From: Aedes albopictus
Lineage: Eukaryota > Arthropoda > Insecta > Diptera > Culicidae
Reading direction: 5' to 3'
NCBI RefSeq assembly: GCF_035046485.1
Contig: NC_085138.1
Coordinates: 22,662,800 to 22,726,799 of the forward strand
DNA length: 64,000 nt
The number at the start of each line of letters is the position of its first letter. The stretch's first letter is position 1. Under the pieces are notes generated by a model. It ran no database searches. It saw only the letters and a list, made by a program, of their open reading frames with translations, and was not told the DNA's origin. Below are positions 34,890-46,034 of the stretch, in pieces. Made by a program: the position numbers and the translations under genes.

Positions 34890-36730
34890 TGATATAGCAC
34901 AAGATATAGCCTCCGGAAGAGGATTGCCGAAGGAATCTCTGGAATTTTTTTAGGTAACTTTTTGGAAAAAATCCGAGGAAAATTGCTAGAGAAATCCATT
35001 CACCCAATTTAGAAGAAAATTCCTGATGAAATTCCAGAAGGAATACTAAGATGAGTCCTAAAACAATTTTTGAAGGAAGCCATCGAGGCATTTCCAGGGG
35101 AATTCCTGAAGGAACCCCTTATGAAGTTTTCAAAAGAACTTCTGATGCACTTTCTAAAGGAACACCCTCAAAATATCCCTGGAAAAAACTCCAAGATGGA
35201 TAACTTGGAAAAAAAGAATCTCATGAATCGCATAACGAATTTCTGAAGGAATTTCTTTGCAGAAGCTGCAGCTGTATATTTCAAAGAGATCAGGAATGAA
35301 TTCCTGAACAAATCCGTGGATGAATTCCTAAGGAAGCTCTCGGAGAAAATTGGAAAATTATTTTTGGAGTTCTGCCTCTTGGGGTATTTCCTGCCTCATG
35401 TATGCATCGCTGTAAAATTATCTTACAGAATTCCAATACTAATCGCTGGAGTAATATCTCTAGAAATCCTTGAAGTTATTTAGAATAGAACCTCCAAGAA
35501 TTCCTGGAAGCATCTCTGAACAAATTCTTAGGTGCCACCATGCAAAAGATGATGAAAGCATTTTTGAAATTTCTGAAGAAAACCCTGAATAATTTTATTC
35601 CGAGAGATTATAATAATTTAATCTCCAGGAATGGAGGAATTTTAGAAGAAATCCATGGTGGAATTCCTAGAAGAATCCCTTTAGTAATCTATATAAGAAA
35701 TCCTGAAGAAATCCCTGGAAGAATCCCTGGAGAAACTTCTGAATAAATCCGTGGTGGGATCCCTAGAGGAATTCCTGGATGAATTGCTGGAACAATTACT
35801 AGAGGAATTCATTGAGAACATTATGAAAAATATCCTTGTGGAATTCCTTGAGGAATACCTGCAGGAATGCCTGGAGGTATTCCTGAAGGAATCCTTGGAG
35901 GAGTGCCTGGAGTAACCCCTTGAAGAATTCCCGGAAAAATTTCAAGAAGAATCTCAGATGGAATTCCTGGAGAAATCTCTGGAGGAATTCCTGTAAAAAT
36001 GTCTGAAATAAATCTTGGATGAATTCCTGAAGGAATTCTTGAAGAAATTTCTGGAACAATTCCCGGAGGAATTTCTGAAGGAGCTCTTGGAGGAGTCCCT
36101 GGAGTAACCCCTTGAAGAATTCCTGGAGGAATTCCAAGAAAAATCTCAAGAGGAATTCCTGGAGAAATCCCTGGAGGAATTCCTGCAGAAATGTCTAAAT
36201 AGATTCCTGGATGAATTTCTGAAGGGATTCTTGGAGGAATTTCTGGAGCAATTCCTGGAGGTATTCATGGAGACGTGCCTGGAGAAATTTTTAAAGGAGC
36301 TCGTGGAAGCATTCCTGCATGAATTCTTCAAAAAATAATTGGAGGAGTTCTAGAAAGAAAGCCTGGATAAATTCTTGAAGGAATTTCTCCAAGATTTTCT
36401 CTAGGAATTCTTTTAGGGATTCTTCGAGGAACCCCTTTAGAAATTGATCCATAAATTCCTGGAAGAATCCCTGGGTGAATTCCTAGTTCAAATTCTGGAG
36501 AAATACCTGGAGCAATCCGTGGTGAAATTCCAAGACGAATCACTGGAGAAATTCCTGGAGGAATCATTGGAAAAAATCTTGCAGATATCCCTAGATGAAC
36601 TCCTGTAGGAATTCTGGGAGGAATCCCAGAATAAATGGCTGAAGAAATCCCTGGATTAATTGATGAGGGATCCTCATTTCCTAGCATAATAATTATGAAT
36701 TACATTTATTATAGAAAAATATTACCTGGG
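34890..36730. repeat. GGAATTCC-type array, mostly purine-rich on +
   Basis: Degraded at 34890-35750 and clear at 35750-36700 (GGAATTCCTGGAGAAATCC, GGAGGAATTCCTGCAG). Orientation wavers around 36360-36440. The 116-codon and 119-codon minus-strand frames are array translations. It ends at the flank of the LTR element. Confidence 0.85.
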
Positions 36731-36750
36731 GGTATTCCTGGAGCCATACA

Positions 36751-36965
36751 TGTAGTATCGGTGCAATAATGTTTTATATAAATCTTGATTATTATGTATC
36801 TTGATTTCAGCATACCTCTTGTTACATAGACCTTGTGATAATATACCTTATTAATGTACACTAACGTTGAAAACAGAAACCAAAATAAAGCAGTTGAATT
36901 CTGACTATCACCGAGCGTACACGAACGTGTTATTCATTCGGAGATCCGAGATACACGACTTTACA
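36751..36965 (+). repeat. 5' LTR
   Basis: 215 bp, TG...CA termini, with AATAAA near 36884. Identical by eye to the 3' LTR. Confidence 0.9.
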
Positions 36966-36966
36966 T

Positions 36967-36991
36967 TGGCGACGAGGATGGGATTAGAACC
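36967..36991 (+). promoter_or_regulatory. primer-binding site for tRNA-Ser(GCT)
   Basis: TGGCGACGAGGATGGG and the next nine bases are complementary to the 3' end of insect tRNA-Ser(GCT), including its CCA; over 25 positions I count one mismatch, an A at the T-loop CG. tRNA-Ser priming is known for Mag-type elements. The tRNA sequence is from memory. Confidence 0.7.
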
Positions 36992-37046
36992 ACCAATCCT
37001 GCCATCGTAAATTTTCAGTCGCCTTTACCAATGAGGCTATCACAGC

Positions 37047-37427
37047 ACTTGCCTGAACCCGCAGCTTCATCACGAAGTCTCCAAATCGTTCTCCAGGTTG
37101 CTGTGCGATTTGACGGAAGACATGCCTCTCATATGTGCGTCTGCGACACGGCTGAAAATGTGCTTCAAGTTTCGAAATTGCCACGTCGTAGAATGGCGGA
37201 TCAGGTGCAACATGGGGAACATCATGAACACCTGGTAAATTATCGAAGATATCCTGGAGGTCGGGCCCTCCAAGATGCAGGAGTTGATTTCTCTTCTCGC
37301 GTTGACCGGTAATGCCACTTGCAGCTAAGTAATACTCCAAACTGCGCTTCCATTTTCTCCATTCAGTCGCGAGTTGAGACTGATCTGTCTTCGTATCAAA
37401 CGGTTTGATTGGTCTGAAGGAATCCAT
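37047..37427 (-). pseudogene. gag N-terminal half, inverted within the LTR element
   Basis: About 127 codons from ATG at 37427, with typical Ty3/gypsy gag features: W-x3-W-x5-Y-Y near the start, LLHLGG near residue 50, a HVFRQIAQQPGERFGDFV segment at ~102-119. Homology-like sequence stops near 37047; the frame then runs through unrelated sequence into the primer-binding region. Its orientation is opposite to pol, so the segment was inverted. The rest of gag resumes at 41698 on the plus strand. Confidence 0.75.
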
Positions 37428-38500
37428 CTGCTTTGGAAATATTTCAAAATGAGTGCTTGTTCAGAAGTGTTCATGTTTACTTTTGGTTTTTTTTTAGTGT
37501 TTTCTTTTTATATTTTCTAAAGTGCATTTTTATGGCTCTATTGTAAAGAACAAAAATAGTTTAAACTCTCAGTCAGCGGGGCAGCGCGGACGTCAACCAC
37601 GAATAGATGAGCCGTAGTCCACATGAATTTGACATGTTTGGGAAATTGACACTTTTGGGCACTCTGACAGATCTGGGATGTGAACGACATTTGCGAATTA
37701 GTCATTACCATAAGTTATTACTTAAGTAAAACGTGTAAAACTAGCAAAAGGTTATCAAAATTTTAGCGTGCAATCGTTCGAAATTACACGACAACGCGAA
37801 GATAGCAAATAAATCAGTAAGAAATTGTGTAATGCATCGATTTACAGCACAAACAATTTTGGACGTGTTTTTGTTGTGAGCTACGGGGATTTTGGCTTTC
37901 GCTGCCCCCCTGCTCTCAGTTCCTAAAAAACAACAACAAATAATTGACGACGATCCAAAACCAAACGAAATAAACAATTGCTACAAGATTTGTCCAAAAG
38001 TAAGTACATTGTGAACGAAAACATGAACGAAGACACTTCCAAACCTTCTATTTTTACTCAGCAACAGCAATGAAATCATATAAAAATATCACATGTCACA
38101 TCATACCAAACACATATAACTACAGCCGCGTACATGTTAAAAAAAAAATACCAAGTTTTACTTGATAATACTAATGCAGGTACAAACAAAACAAGCAATC
38201 TACTAACTCCATCTCTTGCCTTACGTTTTCAAATAAGCGCAGTGCTCTACTAATTTCACTTTTCAATTTGAAACTATTCTATTTCGGTATAAATGATGTG
38301 AATCCAGTTCTCGACTCATTTCACATCAGATTAAAATACTCAACAACAACTTTGACTTCAACATTTTTTCCAACCCCACGGAGTGAATCCAGTTCACAAC
38401 TCATTTCACTCCCCCTCATATGTTATCATCCTCATTCTAGATCAACCTAGTGAATTAAGTTCTCAACTCATTTCACTTGTAACGCAACTCATTTCAGCTA

Positions 38501-38693
38501 GAGTAAAACCTCCATGAGTCGATACTCAAGGGACCATCGTCTCCAGGAAATATCGAGTAGTGGAACAAAAATCCTTTGGGAAGCTTTTTTTTTACCCATC
38601 ATAGTAACCCAGAAATTATTTTCCAGTATCGAAAAATTTACCTCCATGAGTCGATATCGAGTTAAAGAACACCGACTCATGGAGGTTTGACTG
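38501..38693. mobile_element. 193-bp pogo-like MITE, TA duplication
   Basis: Inverted ends GAGTAAAACCTCCATGAGTC and GACTCATGGAGGTTTGACTG, flanked by TA at 38499-38500 and 38694-38695. An additional internal copy of CCTCCATGAGTCGATATCGA lies at 38641. AAACCTC-type ends with TA duplication fit pogo/Tigger-like elements. Confidence 0.65.
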
Positions 38694-38757
38694 TATAATT
38701 GCAAACCTCGCTTCAACCAAACAATATTTGCGTTTGTTTAGCAGCAGTAAATGATAT

Positions 38758-40922
38758 CAGGGTGGCCACTAAATATCAGTTTTGAAATTCCCGTCTTTTT
38801 CCCGGTTTTCCCGGTACGATTTCTGACATTTTCCCGGTTTTTAAAATGCACATTTTTTTAGTAGGTAACGCCCAATATTCGTATCATATGGATGATAAGT
38901 ACCATGTAGAAATGCACTTGCAATCCTGTGAATACTATGTACTAGATATTTATAGTTAAATATTATTCTTGATGTAATGCATCTATGGAAAACATGGAAG
39001 TAACTACCAATCATAACATAAAAGGCGTATGCTACTCAATTACTTACAACATATTTTCATTCAGCTCCAAATAGTGCATAATTCAAGCCTTCCCTCACTC
39101 ATTATTTTCTTGTACTTAGCTAACAATGACAGATCTATAATAGGTAAGATCTGCATATAAAATCAGCAAAGGTCGCGCTCGATTATCCGGGACATGGAGG
39201 ATAATCGAACCATTTTTTTTTTAATTTTATTCATTAGCGTAGGTGCCCTAACGCAACTTCATTGGTGTTTTTTCCGGGGATTCCTCCAGGATGTCCAACT
39301 GAGTATTCCACCAAAAACTTACATCTGGAGATTCTTACAAAGTTTTGTCCGAGATTTCATCTTTCGATTACTTCGAAAATACTATCTTAGATTTCTTCAG
39401 TAACTTCTGTTAGCGATTCCACCTTGTATATCTTTTGTGGATTCCTTAACCGTCCATAACTAGCGCGGTTGGCCACCACCGCCAGCACCACGCTAATACT
39501 GAACACAAAAAGCGAGATTTTTTCAACGTGTTGTACAAAACACAACAGCGCGATCGCTCGAGGGTTAATGGATTTATTCTGGAAGAGGTTCCTTTAGGGA
39601 ATTTAGGATTTTAGTCAGTCTGTTGGCAATTAGAAAATAGAACTTTTGGTCTGGGATAATGAATTCGATCTAGGGATTTCTGCTGGAACTCCTGAAGGAT
39701 TCCCAAAAGAATCTCCCACATGCCTAGAAGGTTTCCCAAGGAACTCTTGGAAGAGTTCTCGATTACAAAACTCCCGCAGTAGTTTGATTTTCAGGATTCT
39801 GGAGTATTTCCAGAAATACCTATCGTAAAGTTTTTGTAAGAAATTTTGGGAGATTATCCAGAAGGAACTCCTGGGTGATTTGCAGAGGGAGCTTCTGAAG
39901 GATGCCCAAAAGCAACTCCTGGAGCAACTCCAAAAGCAACTTTCATAAGCAACTCCTGGAGGTATCTTTGAACAAACTCCTGAAGGGTGCCCAAGAAGAA
40001 CTCTTAAAGGAAACGCAGTAAGAAATACTGGAGAAATTTCAAAAGCAAATATAAAATAAAGATAAAATTCAGCAAAACCTCTTGGAAGTTTTCAAAATCA
40101 AAGTTTCAAGAGGCACTCCTGCAGAAATCTTGCAAAGAACTCGTGGAGATGGATGAGTAACAGAATGATATCCTGGAGAAATACCAGAAGAAACTCTGTC
40201 ATGAATCCCAGAAAGAACTCCCGATTGATTTCTAAAAAAGCTTTCGGAGGAATTTCAGAAGAAAATTCTAGGGAAACCCCAGAGGAAGCTCCAGGAAGAA
40301 AAGGAAAATTTTTCTGGAGGGATTCCAAAAAAAGTAATCTGGGAAGAATTCCCGTAGGAAATTTTGAAGATTGGAGCAACACCTGTTACAATTGCGGAAG
40401 GAAAATCTTGATGAATCTTAAAAGGAATTCTTTAATAAATTGCAATAGGTTGTACCAGTTTAGTGGTTATGATTTTCTTATCTTTAATAAAAAAAAATTA
40501 AGAAAGGACACGGGTTAATCCAAAAATAAACTTTTGTAAAAATCTCAGATGTAAGAAACTCTTTCCTCGAAAAAATCTCATCGAATTCCAAGAGATAATC
40601 AAGCGGTACAAAAACCTAGAGGAATTCTAGAAGAAACTTCTTGGAGAATCCCAAGTTCTGTTTTAAGGAAATTCCAAGTGATTGCACAGGCGAATTCCTT
40701 GGAATTTCGTAGAAGTATCCCAGGAGAATTTTGGTATGGCTTTGATTTTGCAGATTTTCGATGAGGTGTAAACATTCAAATATGCACATCAAGTTACTCT
40801 TAACAACAATTTTCCCGGTAATCAATCCAAATTCCCGACTTTTTCCCGCTTTTTTCCCGGTCGTTCCGAATTCCCGTCTTTTTCCCGGTTTTCCCGTTTT
40901 TCCCGGTTCGGTGGCCACCCTG
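38758..40922. mobile_element. 2.2-kb hAT-type element with CCCGG-rich ends and array cargo
   Basis: Ends CAGGGTGGCCACTAAATATC and the inverted CGGTGGCCACCCTG. Both sub-terminal regions are filled with TTTTCCCGGTTTTCCCGG-like sequence. TGATAT at 38752-38757 and 40923-40928 is a direct repeat at the insertion point (6 bp of the 8 expected for hAT). The middle, about 39270-40700, is degraded GGAATTCC-type array on both orientations. No transposase. Confidence 0.65.
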
Positions 40923-41697
40923 TGATATGAATCCAGTTCTCGACTCATTTCACATCAAATTATTATAATGTTCCACATAAGCATTTCATAACCATGGCGA
41001 GTGAATCCAGTTCACAACTCATTTCACTCCCGATCATTCAGAATTAAATCAACTGTCACCTCTATAGCAGCAATAAACATCTCAGGTCATTATCATCAAT
41101 ATCAACATGATTTTAAATAGATTATGTGTATTATTCCAAACAATAGCTCAACATTTTAGATAACTCCAATTTCGACTCATTTCCCCTTACAAGGTCAGAA
41201 AAGTTTCTATTGTATTTTAATTAGGCTCAGTGTACCAGTTATGGCTATAGTACCTTAAATTCGTCATAGTTGAGTTTCAACCTTTAATGATGCAACTCAA
41301 CAAGAAAAAAAAAATCGTGAACAACAGATCACGTTCGCAAAAGATGGTTGCAATAATTCAAACTTCTCAAATTGCTCAAATTATGATAGAAATAAATCAT
41401 TTTCCTTAACTTTTCGGCTTCCTTGCCCCATATTTCGCCATAGTGTACCAGTTATGGCCAATCCTATAAGGAATGCTTGCAAATAGTGCGAAGTGGAACC
41501 CAAATTAACAAATGTTTCCATAACTGGTACAGGCACCCTACTGCAGTTTTCAAACACTTCTCCAACCAAACAAAACCTACAATTGCTTTTTCCACTAAGA
41601 TTGAATGTGAAATTGATCGCTACCGAAATTGCCACGCTCTTTGTTTTCACCTCGTCAGCCAATGTAAAGTTTTGATTTCGATCTCGAAGGGACTCCA

Positions 41698-42054
41698 GTG
41701 GCGGATAGTATGATCATAGATCAGATAGCTGAAAAATGTCTTTCATCCGCTCTACGGAAGAAAATCTTGGAAAGGGACCGCGCTTTGGAGGAAATTGTCG
41801 TGATTGGTAAGACAATGGAGGATGTGGAACTTCAATGCAAGGAGATGGGCCAAAAGGAAAAAGGGACAACTCAGATGGAAACGGTCAACCAGGTCAATCC
41901 TCAAAACAGGTTTTCTCGGAAGATTTCACAACAACCCTCAGGATATCGTTCTTCTGGTATCGCGGGAGATTCGCGTCGTCAGTTCGTTCATCCGCAATCT
42001 CGTTTCCGTCCCGAGGGCAAAACAAATAGGAGACGAGACAGCGAAAAGGCTTAA
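41698..42054 (+). pseudogene. gag C-terminal half
   Basis: Open frame continuing the interrupted gag: VADSMIIDQIAEKCLSSALR, then an acidic/basic helical stretch and an Arg/Gln-rich tail to a stop at 42052-42054. The CCHC zinc knuckles expected at this end are absent, consistent with a deletion reaching into protease. It lacks its own start; the junction with foreign DNA is near 41695. Confidence 0.65.
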
Positions 42055-42737
42055 GGTGCTGAAAATTGGATACAACGTAGGATCTGTCCAACCGTGCGAA
42101 ATATTTCCTAAGATCAAAGGAGTATTGGTGGAAATTCCTATTGATCCCAATGTGAAACCAGTCCAACAACCTTACAGACGTGCGCCATTTGCTTTGGAAT
42201 CAAAAATTTCGGAAAAACTTCAAAGCCTGCTGGATCGAGATATCATTGAGAAAGTTGACCAGCCATCAGCTTGGGTGTCCCCCATAGTGCCGATTCTCAA
42301 GGATAATGGAGAGATTCGATTGTGTGTTGATATGCGCAGAGTCAATAAAGCTGTTCTACGAGAGACTCATCCTCTGCCAATAGTTGAGGAACTCTTCGGC
42401 GGAATAAATGGAGCTATTCGTTTTTCGAAGCTAGATGTCAGGGAGGCGTATCATCAAGTGGAAATAGCTGAGCGTTCAAGGGAAGTCACTACTTTCATTG
42501 CGAAACAGGGCCTGTTCAGATTTAAACGTCTTATGTTCGGAATAAGCTGCGCTCCCGAGTTATTTCAGAAAGTGATGGAGTCGATTGTTGCTGGATTAGA
42601 AGGAGTTGTCGTTTATCTTGACGATGTGATGGTTTCGGGGCGAACACAAAAAGAACACGATGAGAGGTTGGCTCGGCTAATGGAGCGTATTCAAGAATAC
42701 GGCATCCTGTTGAACGAGGAAAAATGTGTGTTCAATG
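42026..42737 (+). pseudogene. pol: protease remnant and reverse transcriptase, 5' part
   Basis: Homology-like sequence starts with the last protease residues (ETAKRLKVLKIG) at ~42032 and runs through the RT palm: motif FSKLD with catalytic Asp at 42434, LFRFKRLMFGISCAP (~42510), and YLDD at 42614-42625. The protease active site is deleted. The frame is disrupted after 42737 by the MITE; its hypothetical read-through ends at 42824. Element type: Mag-like Ty3/gypsy. Confidence 0.85.
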
Positions 42738-43333
42738 CAGTCTTGCGAATAATCGCGACCATCACGAGACAATCACTTGAACCGCTTTCTGGAGTCACCG
42801 TTCCCAAGGTGATACGAACCAGCTAGCGTGTCACGCCTGGAATGACAAACATGTTGTGGGTTCCCCCCTTCGCAGCTTTGCAGCGATAGCAGTTGCTGAG
42901 TATGCTTCAGGCGGGTTGCGAGAAAATCAATCTCTCTGAGCAATGATGCATAACGGGCGAAGTGAGAGCGTTTGCCGTAGCCAGGGCGAACTGCGTGGTG
43001 CGCTCAATGTGTGCGTTTAAACTGAGCTATGCAAAACGAATAGGATTTATGACGTAGTACCGTGCTTGTGATAATACACAAGCATAGTTTTACATGCTGT
43101 TGCGCGTGCATCTGCTTGAGGCGACGGAGAGAGTCATGACACTCACATGAGCCGTATCCAAGTCAGGATGATTGTAGCAAAACAAGGGTGACCGGGTGAC
43201 TATGATGGGATTCTGTCTTTTCTGGTGTTAGCGACTGTAGAGAGAGCAAATCAGAAACCGCAGAGACAGGGTGACACAAGCTTGGTGCTTATCAGCTTTC
43301 TTGTGACTTGTACGCTGATGCTTCGCGACACTG
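42738..43333. mobile_element. 596-bp hAT-type MITE inside reverse transcriptase
   Basis: Inverted ends CAGTCTTGCGAA and the complement of CAGTGTCGCGAA. GTTCAATG flanks both sides (42730-42737 and 43334-43341), a perfect 8-bp duplication that lies within the codons for Val-Phe-Asn-Val of RT. Removing the insert and one copy restores the reading frame conceptually, which dates it after RT was intact. Confidence 0.85.
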
Positions 43334-43341
43334 GTTCAATG

Positions 43342-45479
43342 TATCTCGAATTGAGTTCGTAGGTCATGAGCTATCTAGTGAGGGTATACGACCAATGGAA
43401 AGCAAGGTAGCTGCCATAGCATCGTTCAGAACACCGGTAAACGTATCCGAGCTGCGGAGTTTTTTGGGTTTGGTTACGTATGTCGGACGATTCATTCCCT
43501 ATTTGGCGGATAAAACGGAAGTTCTACGGAGTTTGTTGCGTACTGGAGAAAAATTTGATTGGCAAGATGAGCACTCGAAAGCTTTTGAGGAGATCAAAAC
43601 AGCGATTTGCACCTCAAAATCTCTAGGCTACTATGACCCAGATGATCACTGCATTGTGGTAACTGATGCTAGTCCGGTGGGATTGGGAGCTGTTCTCCTT
43701 CAACAGGACCAATCTGGTCAGAAGAGAATCATTGCCTTCGCAAGCAAAGCATTGACAGACACTGAACGGAAATACTTCCAAACAGAAAGAGAAGCATTAG
43801 CTCTAGTCTGGGGCGTTGAAAAATTTCAACTCTACTTGCTGGGAAAGAAGTTCAAGCTGATCACCGACTGTAAACCTCTGCATTTCCTGTTCAAGGAACG
43901 AACTAAGCCATGTGCGCGAATCGAGAGATGGGTGCTGCGACTGCAGACTTTTGATTATGACGTGATTTATGAACCAGGATCTAACAATTTGGCGGATGTT
44001 CTGTCCCGACTGTCCGTGTCTAAACCGACAGAGCTCACTTTCAAGGATGAGAGTTGCATCTATCAATTGGCAGTGGCCGATGTCCCTGATGCCATTACTG
44101 TTCAAAAAGTATCGGATGAAACATTAAAAGATGAGATTTTGCAACAAGTTATTGAAAGTCTGGAAAACGGAATTTGGCCTGAATCGGTTAAGGCCTTTAA
44201 AGTATTTGCATCTGAGCTATGTGTGGTACAGAATTTATTGCTGAGGGGTGACAGATTGGTTATTCCAGAATCATTAAAAAGACAGACACTTGAAATCGCT
44301 CACGAATCACATCCAGGGATGGTTGCGATGAAAAGGAGGCTGAGACAAAAAGTTTGGTGGCCTCAGTTAGATAAGCAGGTTGAAGAATTCGTAAAGCGGT
44401 GCAAAGCATGTACGTTGGTTTCCACTCCTGATCATCCGGAACCATTAAGTCGAACCAAGATGCCTGAAAAAGCCTGGGCTGATCTGGCAATCGATTTCGT
44501 CGGACCTCTTCCATCTGGACATAATCTTCTCGTTGTCATTGACTATTTCAGTCGATTTACCGAAATAATCATCATGAAACAGATTACTGCTAGCTTGACG
44601 ATAAAGGCGTTGCACGAGACCTTCTGTCGTTTCGGAATGCCGGAGTCTATCAAAACTGACAATGGCCCTCAGTTCATAAGTAGTGAACTACTGGAATTCT
44701 GCAATAAATTTGGCATCGAACATAGGAGAACTACTCCGTACTGGCCACAGGCAAACGGCGAGGTCGAGAGGATAAATCGATCAATCGGTAAGCGTTTGAA
44801 AATCAGCCAAGAGACAGCAGACTCGGATTGGAAGTGGGAACTCAGAAATTTTGTGCTGATGCACAACTCGACACCTCATTCAACGACAGGTGTGGCACCA
44901 TCTTCGTTGATGTTTGGAAGGAGACTGAAGGATAAACTACCTGGCCTCATGCTTAAGGGAAATACGGTACTCGAGGAGGTTCAGGATCGTGATCACGTGA
45001 AGAAAATGAAGGAAGCGGAGTACGCGGATGAGCGGCGAATGGCAAAGGTGGATGATCTCGCTGTAGGTGATACAGTTGTTTTGAAACGAGTTCAAAAGGA
45101 CAATAATCTTTCGACGACATTCGATTCCGAAGAATATAAAGTCATTGGTCGCAGGGGCTCCGATTGTACACTGCAGTCGACACAATCGGGGAGAACCGTT
45201 CATAGGAATGTGGCACACGTGAAGAAACTAGTCACAGCAGCAGACGACAGTTCGGAACAACAAAGAAGCTTAAGCTGTGGCGAACCTAGGCGAAATGAGG
45301 CAACTGTAAACTCGGAGACTGATGAATCGCGTTCTGGTGACACCAATGTTGAAATCCACGGAACAGGCAGCACACCGTGGATCGCGACGCCTGGATCAGA
45401 TAACAAGAAGTTAAGGCCCCGAAGAGAATCTAAGAAACCGTTATATTTGAAAGATTTTGAAGTACGTCATGTTGAATAA
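43342..45479 (+). pseudogene. pol: RT end, RNase H and integrase
   Basis: Open frame to a stop at 45477-45479. RT thumb (EFVGHELSSEGIRP), RNase H with TDASPVGLGAVL (catalytic Asp ~43665) and ADVLSRL (~43990), integrase zinc finger (HESHPG at 44299; CKAC at 44400), catalytic core with D in IDFVGP (44491), D in KTDNGPQF (44655) and E in NGEVERINR (44762), and a C-terminal GPY/F-like GRTVHRNVAHVKKL (~45190). No stops or frameshifts. It is cut off from the RT start by the MITE. Confidence 0.85.
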
Positions 45480-45482
45480 ACC

Positions 45483-45497
45483 GAAGAAAGGGAGGAA
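45483..45497 (+). promoter_or_regulatory. polypurine tract
   Basis: GAAGAAAGGGAGGAA directly before the 3' LTR, the usual plus-strand primer site. Confidence 0.75.
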
Positions 45498-45712
45498 TGT
45501 AGTATCGGTGCAATAATGTTTTATATAAATCTTGATTATTATGTATCTTGATTTCAGCATACCTCTTGTTACATAGACCTTGTGATAATATACCTTATTA
45601 ATGTACACTAACGTTGAAAACAGAAACCAAAATAAAGCAGTTGAATTCTGACTATCACCGAGCGTACACGAACGTGTTATTCATTCGGAGATCCGAGATA
45701 CACGACTTTACA
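45498..45712 (+). repeat. 3' LTR
   Basis: 215 bp, identical by eye to 36751-36965, followed by the target duplication ATACA at 45713-45717. Confidence 0.9.
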
Positions 45713-46034
45713 ATACATACAAATTTATCTGTATTATACAGATTTTTGAGCATCCGTACAGATTTCGTTTTATATAAAATACAGATTTTTAAGCTTGAGG
45801 GGCCATTTTATTTTTGTATGAGATACAGATTTTTCATTAAAATTTTGTTTGGGATACAAATTATTGGAAAGAATGATTCAGATTTTTCTAAAAATCATCT
45901 GGCATCCCTGCATGGGAGAGTCAATTTATTATTGTTATTTCTTTATTAGTGAGGCTTTCATAGAGTCAATTAATTTATTATGCGATTTATAGGCCCAAAT
46001 TTGGCGCAGTTTGTTCGGTGGTCGTTACTTACGA
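45713..46034. other. short element remnant hit by the LTR insertion
   Basis: ACAGATTTT-rich sequence ending ATCTGGCATCCCTG at 45919, whose complement CAGGGATGCCAGAT is a hAT-type terminus. The other end may be the GGAGCCATACA left of the 5' LTR, making the retrotransposon an insertion into a ~230-bp MITE. Tentative. Confidence 0.35.

Larger units (their letters stand above)
38294..41029. repeat. five ~35-bp hairpin motifs around AGTTCNCNACTCATTTCA
   Basis: Copies at 38294-38328, 38380-38412, 38449-38477, 40923-40957 and 40999-41029. Each has inverted ends around a shared core: TGATGTGAA/TTCACATCA, GGAGTGAA/TTCACTCC, AGTGAA/TTCACT, TGATATGAA/TTCACATCA, GAGTGAA/TTCACTC. The first two and last two form a repeated pair split by the hAT insertion. 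Confidence 0.65.
37430..41690. other. ~4.3 kb of foreign sequence inside the LTR element
   Basis: Not retroviral. It holds AT-rich DNA at 37430-38290, five copies of a hairpin motif (38294-41029), a pogo-like MITE (38501-38693), a 2.2-kb hAT-type element (38758-40922) and, at 41231, 41444 and 41518 (inverted), three copies of TACCAGTTATGG. Some of 37430-37700 may be inverted leader of the element. No gene recognised. Confidence 0.6.
36751..45712 (+). mobile_element. Ty3/gypsy (Mag-like) LTR retrotransposon, rearranged interior
   Basis: Two 215-bp LTRs (36751-36965 and 45498-45712) begin TGTAGTATCGG, end TTACA and look identical; ATACA flanks both sides (36746-36750 and 45713-45717) as a 5-bp target duplication. 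A primer-binding site follows the 5' LTR and a polypurine tract precedes the 3' LTR. The interior is scrambled: the N-terminal half of gag is inverted (37047-37427, minus), about 4.3 kb of foreign sequence separates it from the C-terminal half (41698 onward, plus), the zinc-knuckle/protease region is missing, and a 596-bp MITE splits the reverse transcriptase. RNase H and integrase stay open. It cannot make a full set of proteins itself. Confidence 0.9.

Noticed and set aside
43308..43341. Start of an independent pol gene at 43308
   Set aside because: The first codons belong to the MITE and target duplication; the RT codons resume at 43342 as the continuation of the split pol.
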